From an uncultured Sphingosinicella sp. (GTDB lineage: Bacteria; Pseudomonadota; Alphaproteobacteria; Sphingomonadales; Sphingomonadaceae), in contig CAMPIH010000134.1 in assembly GCA_946886275.1 (NCBI GenBank), positions 1 through 6,478 on the forward strand: a stretch of 6,478 bases of DNA. Reading direction: 5' to 3'. The notes under the pieces were generated by a model. That model saw only the letters and a list, made by a program, of their open reading frames with translations. It did no database searches and was not told the origin of the DNA. Position 1 is the stretch's first letter. Every line of letters begins with the position of its first letter. The position numbers and the translations under genes were made by a program. Positions 1 to 4,864 of this stretch are shown here, one piece after another.

Positions 1-434
1 TCTTCGGCAACACGCGCGACCTCGTCGTCATCGGCCTCGGCAAGTCGGAGCTGGAAGATTATTTCCGGCGAGCGGCGGCTCGGCGGAACCTCGTTGTCCG
101 CAATGAGCCGAGCCCCCAGGCGGGCTATTATTATCGCTCCGACCATTTCAGCCTCGCCAAGTTCGGAGTGCCGATGCTCTATGCCGAAAGCGGCGAGGAG
201 CTGGTCAATGGCGGTGCCGCGGCGGGCCGGGCGGCTGCCGACGATTATCGGGCCAACCGCTATCATCAGCCGAGCGACGAATATGATCCCAGCTGGGACT
301 GGAGCGGCGCCATCCGCGATCTCGAAATCTATTACGAGATCGGCCGCGAGCTTGCCGACGGCGACGAATGGCCGAACTGGTATGCGGGCGACGAATTCCG
401 CGCGATCCGCGACCGCTCGCGCGCCGGAAATTAG
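1..434 (+). CDS. M28-family zinc metallopeptidase, C-terminal part (5' end outside window)
   Basis: The reading frame is open from base 3 and ends at TAG 432-434, so about 143 C-terminal residues are present. The diagnostic stretch is Tyr-Tyr-Tyr-Arg-Ser-Asp-His-Phe-Ser-Leu-Ala-Lys-Phe-Gly-Val-Pro (His codon 144-146). It matches the region of M28 aminopeptidases that carries the last zinc-ligand histidine. The other ligands would lie upstream of the window. The segment after it, rich in Tyr, Trp and Asp, with a Tyr-His-Gln-Pro-Ser-Asp-Glu-Tyr run, is usual for the C-terminal helices of these enzymes. Such proteins are typically exported and release N-terminal residues from peptides, but the signal peptide cannot be seen here. 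The gene ends 12 bases before aguA in the same direction, so co-transcription is likely. The family call is fairly firm; substrate is unknown. Confidence 0.85.
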   Translation, partial: FGNTRDLVVIGLGKSELEDYFRRAAARRNLVVRNEPSPQAGYYYRSDHFSLAKFGVPMLYAESGEELVNGGAAAGRAAADDYRANRYHQPSDEYDPSWDWSGAIRDLEIYYEIGRELADGDEWPNWYAGDEFRAIRDRSRAGN

Positions 435-446
435 GAGCCGCCGGAC

Positions 447-1421
447 GTGACGGCACGCCAGCCGCCCGAATGGGCGCCGCACGATCATGTCTGGATCGGC
501 TTTCCAAGCCATGGCGAGCTCTGGGAAGACGATCTCGAAACGGCCCGCGAGCAGGTCGTCGCCTTTGCCCGCGCCGTATATTCCGAGGGTCGCGGCGAGG
601 AAGTCCGGCTGGTGGCGGCGGATTCCCAAAGCGGCGAGATCGCGCGACGGATGGCGCCATTCGCGACGATCATCGAGTCCCCTTTCGGCGATATCTGGCT
701 TCGCGATACCGGCCCGATCGTCCTCGGATATGGTGGCGCCAAAGCGGCCCTGTTCCGGTTCAACGGCTGGGGCGGCAAGTACGTCCTCGAATATGACGAC
801 CGGATCGGACGAGCGCTCGCCGACAGCGACGGCTTCGAGATTGCGAGCCACGACTGGATCCTCGAAGGCGGAGCGATCGACGTGGACGGCACAGGTCTCG
901 CCGTCACCACCGAGCAATGCCTGCTCAACCCGAACCGCAACCCGGGCCTCACCCAGGCCGAGGTCGAGGCCCGGCTCAAGTCCGATCTCGGGCTCGATCG
1001 GATCTTCTGGCTCGGCGAAGGACTGGTCAACGACCATACTGACGGCCATGTCGACAATCTTGCCCGCTTCGTTGCCGAAGGCACGCTTGCGATCCCGGTC
1101 CCGACCGGTGTCGATGATCCCAACCAGCAGGTCTATGCCGACGCCCGCTACCGGGCAGAAGCCTTCGGGTTGAAGGTCGTGCCGGTGCCGTCGGTCGGCC
1201 GTCTCGAGCGCGACGGCGAGATCGTCCCGGCTTCCTACATGAATTTCTATATCGGCAATGAAGCGGTGGTCGTCCCGACCTATGGTGCCGCCAATGACGA
1301 GGCGGCGGTCGAGCTGATCGGCGCCCTTTTCCCCGGCCGTCGCGCGGTCGGACTGCGCGCCGATCATCTGCTTACCGGCGGCGGCAGCTTCCACTGCATC
1401 AGCCAGCAGGTGCCAGCATGA
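447..1421 (+). CDS. aguA: Agmatine deiminase (agmatine iminohydrolase)
   Basis: Hydrolyses agmatine to N-carbamoylputrescine and ammonia in the cytoplasm, the first of two steps from agmatine to putrescine. The 324-residue protein belongs to the agmatine deiminase/bacterial peptidyl-arginine deiminase family of the pentein fold. Visible family motifs are Asp82-Ile-Trp-Leu-Arg-Asp-Thr-Gly-Pro, Glu140-Gly-Gly, His197-Thr-Asp-Gly-His201-Val-Asp-Asn with the expected catalytic His201, and Gly-Gly-Gly-Ser-Phe-His-Cys317 near the C-terminus with the nucleophilic cysteine. All catalytic positions appear intact and the length is slightly short of typical AguA. The start is GTG 447, with GGAG at 434-437 overlapping the stop of the preceding gene. 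The family includes enzymes acting on peptidyl-arginine, so sequence alone leaves some ambiguity; the aguB homologue next door makes the agmatine role much more likely. Confidence 0.92.
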   Translation: MTARQPPEWAPHDHVWIGFPSHGELWEDDLETAREQVVAFARAVYSEGRGEEVRLVAADSQSGEIARRMAPFATIIESPFGDIWLRDTGPIVLGYGGAKAALFRFNGWGGKYVLEYDDRIGRALADSDGFEIASHDWILEGGAIDVDGTGLAVTTEQCLLNPNRNPGLTQAEVEARLKSDLGLDRIFWLGEGLVNDHTDGHVDNLARFVAEGTLAIPVPTGVDDPNQQVYADARYRAEAFGLKVVPVPSVGRLERDGEIVPASYMNFYIGNEAVVVPTYGAANDEAAVELIGALFPGRRAVGLRADHLLTGGGSFHCISQQVPA

Positions 1422-1529
1422 TCCCTGGAGCGGCTCGGCTGCAATCCGCAGCGCGGGGTTGAAATTCGCCTCGCTCGTCCTGACTAGGGATTGAGCCTGA
1501 TCGAAGGCCGATATCGAAGGACCCCTCGG

Positions 1530-2378
1530 ATGACCCGCCTGACCGTCGCCGCGCTTCAGCTCGCCTTTTCCGAGGACATTGACGAGAATATCCGCAACGT
1601 CTCGGAGCTCGTCCGGGACGCGGCCGCCAAGGGCGCGAAGGTGGTCCTTCCGCCGGAGCTCTTCGAAGGCCTGTATTTCTGCCGAACCCAGGACGAGGCC
1701 CTGTTCGCCAACGCCCGGCCGACTGCGGAGCATCCGGCCGTCCTGGCGATGCAGAAGCTCGCCGCCGAGCTGGAAATCTACATTCCCACCAGCTTCTTCG
1801 AGGCCGATGGGCCGCATCATTATAACAGCCTGGCGATGATCGACGACAAGGGCGCGATCATGGGCGTCTACCGCAAGAGCCACATACCCGACGGCCCCGG
1901 CTACACAGAGAAATTCTATTTCCGTCCGGGCAATACCGGCTTCAAGGTGTGGAAGACGAAGCCGGCCACGCTCGGCGTCGGGATCTGCTGGGACCAATGG
2001 TATCCCGAGACGGCGCGATCTCTGATGCTGATGGGGGCGGAGATATTATTCTACCCGACGGCGATCGGCACCGAGCCTCACGACCCCGATCTCGACACCA
2101 GCCGGCTTTGGCGGCGGGCGATGATCGGCCATGCCGTGTCGAACGTCGTCCCGGTCGTCGCCGCCAACCGGATCGGCAATGAATGCGGCCAGATCTTCTA
2201 CGGCCACAGCTTCATCTGCGACGAGCGCGGTGACATCCTCGCCGAGTTCGGGAGCCAGGAAAGCGGCGTTCTGACCGCCGAGCTCGATCTGGCGGCAGTG
2301 AAGCGGCACCGCGCCGCCTTCGGCTTCTTCCGCGACCGGAGGCCCGAGCTCTACGGCCGTCTCACCGAGGATCTTTGA
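1530..2378 (+). CDS. aguB: N-carbamoylputrescine amidase
   Basis: Hydrolyses N-carbamoylputrescine to putrescine, CO2 and ammonia, completing the route begun by AguA. It is a nitrilase-superfamily protein with the Glu-Lys-Cys triad visible: Glu43 in Leu-Pro-Pro-Glu-Leu-Phe-Glu-Gly, Lys116 in Tyr-Arg-Lys-Ser-His-Ile-Pro, and Cys153 in Gly-Ile-Cys-Trp-Asp-Gln-Trp-Tyr-Pro-Glu. The last motif is characteristic of the AguB subgroup. I chose ATG 1530, giving 282 residues, because GAAGGA at 1516-1521 sits 8 bases upstream and the protein then begins Met-Thr-Arg-Leu-Thr-Val-Ala-Ala-Leu-Gln, as family members do. The frame also opens at TTG 1491, but those 13 extra residues do not look like the family. 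The 108-base gap after aguA is long for tight coupling, so it may have its own start signals. The gene end overlaps the convergent glycosylase gene by 17 bases. Confidence 0.93.
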   Translation: MTRLTVAALQLAFSEDIDENIRNVSELVRDAAAKGAKVVLPPELFEGLYFCRTQDEALFANARPTAEHPAVLAMQKLAAELEIYIPTSFFEADGPHHYNSLAMIDDKGAIMGVYRKSHIPDGPGYTEKFYFRPGNTGFKVWKTKPATLGVGICWDQWYPETARSLMLMGAEILFYPTAIGTEPHDPDLDTSRLWRRAMIGHAVSNVVPVVAANRIGNECGQIFYGHSFICDERGDILAEFGSQESGVLTAELDLAAVKRHRAAFGFFRDRRPELYGRLTEDL

Positions 2379-3021
2379 GCTCGATCGCCCGGGCGAACAC
2401 CGCTTCGAACATGTCGGCGGTGAGCCGGCCGGTATTCTGATTATAGCGGGAGCAATGATAGCTATCGATCAGGATCCGGCCGTCCGGCAGGACATGCTCC
2501 GCCAGATGAGCGAATTTATGGGCTGATTGCCGGGCGCCGGCGGATCGGACGGCGTTGCAATGGGCGATCTGCCCGAGCGCGACGAGGATTCTCACCTTGG
2601 GCAGGAGCGCCAGCGAGGCCTCATAGTAACGGCGGCAATTGGCGACTTCGTCGGGCAGAGGCTTGTTCTGCGGCGGCAGGCATTTGACGCTGTTGAGGAT
2701 GACGCAGCCGGTCAGCTTCAGGCCGTCGTCGATCCGTTCCTGATAGTCGCCCTCGGCGAGGCCGTATTTCAACAAAGTGCGATAGAGGAGGATACCGGCA
2801 TAATCGCCGGTGAACGGCCGTCCCGTCCGGTTGGCGCCCCACATCCCCGGCGCGAGACCGACGAGGGCGAGCCAGGCGTCCGGATCGCCGAAGGCCGGCA
2901 CCGGCGCGTTCCACCATTCCGGATGTTGCGCGCGCAGATCGTGGCGAAAGGCCACCAGCCGCGGGCAGAGCGGGCAGTCGCGCGGCGCTTCGACCTCGGG
3001 AACCGGACTTTCGAGCAGCAT
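2362..3021 (-). CDS. Uracil-DNA glycosylase with 4Fe-4S cluster, family 5 (UDGb)-like
   Basis: Removes uracil, and in family 5 often other deaminated bases, from DNA in base excision repair. The 219-residue protein carries Cys16-x2-Cys19 and Cys114-x14-Cys129, the four-cysteine pattern that holds an iron-sulfur cluster in family 4 and 5 enzymes. The first active-site motif, residues 55-73, begins Gly-Leu-Ala-Pro-Gly and continues Gly-Ala-Asn-Arg-Thr-Gly-Arg-Pro-Phe-Thr-Gly-Asp. This points to family 5, which has a small residue where family 4 has Glu. The second motif reads Ser-Tyr-His189-Cys190-Ser191-Arg-Tyr-Asn-Gln-Asn-Thr-Gly-Arg-Leu, with Cys in place of the usual Pro of His-Pro-Ser. Start is ATG 3021-3019; no clear Shine-Dalgarno precedes it. 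It is divergent from folK across 23 bases and convergent with aguB with a 17-base overlap. No frameshift or truncation is seen. Confidence 0.9.
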   Translation of the reverse strand: MLLESPVPEVEAPRDCPLCPRLVAFRHDLRAQHPEWWNAPVPAFGDPDAWLALVGLAPGMWGANRTGRPFTGDYAGILLYRTLLKYGLAEGDYQERIDDGLKLTGCVILNSVKCLPPQNKPLPDEVANCRRYYEASLALLPKVRILVALGQIAHCNAVRSAGARQSAHKFAHLAEHVLPDGRILIDSYHCSRYNQNTGRLTADMFEAVFARAIELKDPR

Positions 3022-3044
3022 TGGAAGCGTCTAGGCGGGCAAGG

Positions 3045-3575
3045 ATGCCGTCGACAAGCTATGCCATCGCCTTGGGCTCGAACCGGCGGCACGGCCGCCA
3101 TGGGAGCCCGGCCGCCGTCGTCCGGGCCGCGATGGACTCGCTGGCCACGATCGGCAGCGTTGAAGGCGCTTCCAGGGTAAGAGCCACCCCGGCTTTGGGG
3201 CCCGCTGGCCGCGGCTTCGCCAATGCCGTCGTCCTGTTGACGACGGACCTGATGCCCGACGAGCTGCTCGGCGAGCTGAAGCGGATCGAACGGCGGTTCG
3301 GGCGCCGGGGCGGCCGCCGCTGGGGCCCTCGAGTGCTCGACCTCGACATCATCCTCTGGTCGGAGGGCTTCTGGGGCGGTCCTGGACCGACGATTCCCCA
3401 TCCCGAGATGCGCCGGCGACGCTTCGTCCTCGAGCCGCTCGCCGAAGTGGCAGGCGAGTGGCGCGACCCTCTCGGCGGCGCCAGCGTCCGCCACCTTCTC
3501 TACCGTCTCGCCAAGCCCGCTCCAGTTGACCCGGACCCCGGCCCCTCCTACGGGGCAAATCGGTCGGGCCCATAG
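3045..3575 (+). CDS. folK: 2-amino-4-hydroxy-6-hydroxymethyldihydropteridine diphosphokinase (HPPK)
   Basis: Transfers pyrophosphate from ATP to 6-hydroxymethyl-7,8-dihydropterin, just before dihydropteroate synthase in folate synthesis; cytoplasmic. The 176-residue protein begins with Tyr-Ala-Ile-Ala-Leu-Gly-Ser-Asn. It contains the HPPK signature Arg-Trp-Gly-Pro-Arg-Val-Leu-Asp99-Leu-Asp101-Ile-Ile-Leu, whose two aspartates bind magnesium, then Ile-Pro-His-Pro-Glu-Met-Arg and Phe-Val-Leu-Glu-Pro-Leu-Ala-Glu-Val. ATG 3045 is preferred because the conserved region begins a few residues later. The ribosome site is poor: GGCGGG at 3034-3039 is the best spaced, and AAGG abuts the ATG. A TTG at 3021 in the same frame would add 8 residues but lacks a good site. 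The last 20 or so residues, rich in Pro, Asp and Gly, look like unconstrained tail. The stop TAG 3573-3575 lies within tRNA-Lys. No other folate genes are present. Confidence 0.93.
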   Translation: MPSTSYAIALGSNRRHGRHGSPAAVVRAAMDSLATIGSVEGASRVRATPALGPAGRGFANAVVLLTTDLMPDELLGELKRIERRFGRRGGRRWGPRVLDLDIILWSEGFWGGPGPTIPHPEMRRRRFVLEPLAEVAGEWRDPLGGASVRHLLYRLAKPAPVDPDPGPSYGANRSGP

Positions 3576-3641
3576 CTCAGTCGGTAGAGCAACTGACTTT
3601 TAATCAGTAGGTCGCTGGTTCGAATCCAGCTGGGCTCACCA
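3566..3641 (+). tRNA. tRNA-Lys, anticodon TTT, with encoded CCA
   Basis: A complete 76-base cloverleaf can be drawn. The acceptor stem is GGGCCCA (3566-3572) with TGGGCTC (3631-3637), seven pairs including one G-T. The D arm is GCTC/GAGC at 3575-3590. The anticodon stem is ACTGA (3592-3596) with TCAGT (3604-3608), enclosing loop CTTTTAA and anticodon TTT at 3599-3601. The T stem is GCTGG/CCAGC around loop TTCGAAT (3619-3625). The discriminator is A3638, followed by CCA 3639-3641. Anticodon TTT reads AAA and AAG lysine codons. The first 10 bases are shared with the end of folK. No clear promoter or terminator of its own was found, so it may be cut from a folK transcript or use a promoter inside folK. 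Confidence 0.98.
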
Positions 3642-3683
3642 TTCGCGCCGGCGCATCGTTCAGCGGATGCTCACTTTTTCTGC

Positions 3684-3689
3684 TATAGC
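3684..3689 (+). promoter_or_regulatory. Candidate -10 element for the small exported gene
   Basis: TATAGC stands out as an AT-rich hexamer in GC-rich surroundings, preceded by a T run (3675-3679) and TGC. If it is a -10 box, transcription would start near 3696, about 3 bases before the GTG at 3699, giving an almost leaderless message. A weak -35 candidate, TTCAGC at 3659-3664, is 17 bases from the alternative register GCTATA (3682-3687). The call rests on base composition and position only. Confidence 0.35.
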
Positions 3690-3698
3690 TGCCCCGTC

Positions 3699-4022
3699 GT
3701 GATCCGCGCTCTCGCCCTCCTCTTCGCTCTTCTGCCGGCAGTCGCTGTGGCCCAGACGCCCGATTCCGGCTCGCTTTCGGCCCGCGGTCTCTGGTCCGAT
3801 TGGCGAAGCGTCAACGACGCCAGCCTCTCCGCCGAAGCCCGCCGCCAGGCCAATGCCGAGCGCAGCGCCGCCGAGGCGCGAAGCCTCGGCGACCGGGTCG
3901 GCCAGCTGGTCGCCGGCGGCGATTGCGAAGGCGGCGAGCGGATGGCGCGCGAGGCCGGCGATTTCCCGCTGGTCGACGCGGTCCGGGACTATTGCCGCAC
4001 GCGTCCTGGAGCCCCTTCCTAG
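3699..4022 (+). CDS. Small exported protein of unknown function
   Basis: I do not recognise a named family. The 107-residue product begins with a clear Sec-type signal peptide: Met-Ile-Arg, then a hydrophobic run of Leu, Ala, Val and Phe, ending Ala-Val-Ala, with cleavage likely before Gln19-Thr-Pro. The mature part of about 89 residues is predicted to be helical and rich in Ala, Arg and Glu. It has two cysteines, Cys76 in Gly-Asp-Cys-Glu-Gly-Gly-Glu-Arg and Cys99 in Asp-Tyr-Cys-Arg-Thr. These could form a disulfide in the periplasm bridging a helix-turn-helix segment. The GTG start at 3699 places the signal peptide right at the start; no Shine-Dalgarno is visible, and a candidate -10 box lies so close that translation may be leaderless. 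It lies 57 bases after the tRNA and 118 bases before the two-component pair. A role as a target or accessory of that pair is possible but unsupported. Confidence 0.78.
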   Translation: MIRALALLFALLPAVAVAQTPDSGSLSARGLWSDWRSVNDASLSAEARRQANAERSAAEARSLGDRVGQLVAGGDCEGGERMAREAGDFPLVDAVRDYCRTRPGAPS

Positions 4023-4140
4023 CGGCGGCGCGATCCCCGGTATTCGATCGCCGAAATCAGAGATGTACGGCTCGCCCACGACACAATTCGAGACATTCTA
4101 GTGCTGGCGCCGCTCGGGCTGCGACAGGTAAGAGCGCGCC

Positions 4141-4860
4141 ATGGCCGACGAACCGCATATCCTGCTGGTCGACGATGAGCGGGACATCAGGGATCCCCTC
4201 GCTTCCTATCTGTCCAGGAACGGCCTGCGCGTGTCCAAGGCCGCCGACGCCGCCAAGGCGCGACAGATCCTTTCCGCTTATGCGATCGATCTGGTCCTCC
4301 TCGACGTCATGATGCCAGGCGAGGACGGGCTCGCTCTGACCGGCCACATCCGAGCCACCTCGCAAATCCCCGTCATCCTGCTCACCGCCAGGACGGAGGA
4401 GACCGACCGGATCGTCGGCCTCGAGATCGGCGCCGACGATTATGTCACGAAGCCGTTCAGCCCGCGCGAGCTACTGGCCCGGATCAAGGCAGTGCTTCGC
4501 CGGGCGAATGAAGGCGTCGGCCGGGTGCGGGCGCCGGACGCCGATTCCTATGCCTTCGGCCCCTGGGTACTTCGATCGGGAGAGCGCGAGCTGGTCGACC
4601 GGGACGGGGTCGCCATCCCGCTCTCGACCGGCGAGTTCAATCTCCTCCACGCGCTCGTCACTCGACCCCGCCGGGTGCTCAGCCGCGACCAGCTGCTCGA
4701 TCTCAGCCAGGGCCGGGAACTGGCCGCCTTCGAACGCAGCATCGACAATCATGTCAGCCGCCTGAGGAAGAAGATCGAGGAAGATCCGTCAAATCCCAAG
4801 CTCATCAAGACGGTCTGGGGCGGCGGCTACATGCTCGCCGCCGAGGTCCGGAAGTTGTGA
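4141..4860 (+). CDS. OmpR/PhoB-type DNA-binding response regulator
   Basis: A cytoplasmic transcription regulator switched by phosphorylation, of 239 residues, normal for the family. The receiver domain (about 5-120) has the acidic pair Asp11-Asp12, phosphoacceptor Asp55 in Leu-Leu-Asp-Val-Met-Met-Pro, Thr82, Tyr101 and Lys104 in Lys-Pro-Phe, so all switch residues are present. The C-terminal winged-helix domain (about 135-235) shows Leu-Ser-Thr-Gly-Glu-Phe-Asn-Leu-Leu, Val-Leu-Ser-Arg-Asp-Gln-Leu-Leu, and Asp-Asn-His-Val-Ser-Arg-Leu-Arg-Lys-Lys-Ile-Glu, followed by the wing Val-Trp-Gly-Gly-Gly-Tyr-Met. ATG 4141 is supported by AGGTAAG at 4126-4132. The kinase gene starts 4 bases after its stop, so they are one transcription and signalling unit. 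It resembles OmpR, but the regulon cannot be inferred from this window. Confidence 0.95.
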   Translation: MADEPHILLVDDERDIRDPLASYLSRNGLRVSKAADAAKARQILSAYAIDLVLLDVMMPGEDGLALTGHIRATSQIPVILLTARTEETDRIVGLEIGADDYVTKPFSPRELLARIKAVLRRANEGVGRVRAPDADSYAFGPWVLRSGERELVDRDGVAIPLSTGEFNLLHALVTRPRRVLSRDQLLDLSQGRELAAFERSIDNHVSRLRKKIEEDPSNPKLIKTVWGGGYMLAAEVRKL

Positions 4861-4864
4861 TCCG

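Noticed and set aside
485..1123. A 212-codon open frame on the - strand opposite aguA
   Set aside because: It is Ser, Arg and Pro rich and has no motif, typical of antisense frames in high-GC DNA; the + strand gene has intact catalytic motifs.
1491..1529. TTG 1491 as the aguB start
   Set aside because: No well-spaced ribosome site, and the extra 13 residues are not like AguB N-termini; ATG 1530 has GAAGGA upstream.
2527..3180. A 217-codon open frame on the + strand across the glycosylase gene and the folK start
   Set aside because: No recognisable domain, and it runs through two genes with clear family signatures in other frames.
2769..3494. A 241-codon open frame on the - strand across folK
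   Set aside because: Arg and Pro rich with no motif; folK on the + strand has the HPPK signature, and this is its antisense shadow.
3566..3660. tRNA-Lys as an integration site for a mobile element
   Set aside because: No integrase gene, no repeat of the tRNA 3' end, and no change in base composition downstream within the window.
3645..3679. A rho-independent terminator after tRNA-Lys (palindrome GCGCCGGCGC 3645-3654 and T run 3675-3679)
   Set aside because: The palindrome has almost no loop, and the T run is 20 bases beyond it; the nearer AGC/GCT pair is only 3 bp. The parts do not form a normal terminator.
4023..4140. A promoter or small gene in the spacer before the response regulator
   Set aside because: I found no convincing -35/-10 pair, no clear inverted repeat and no plausible short coding frame; only the ribosome site at 4126-4132 is credible.
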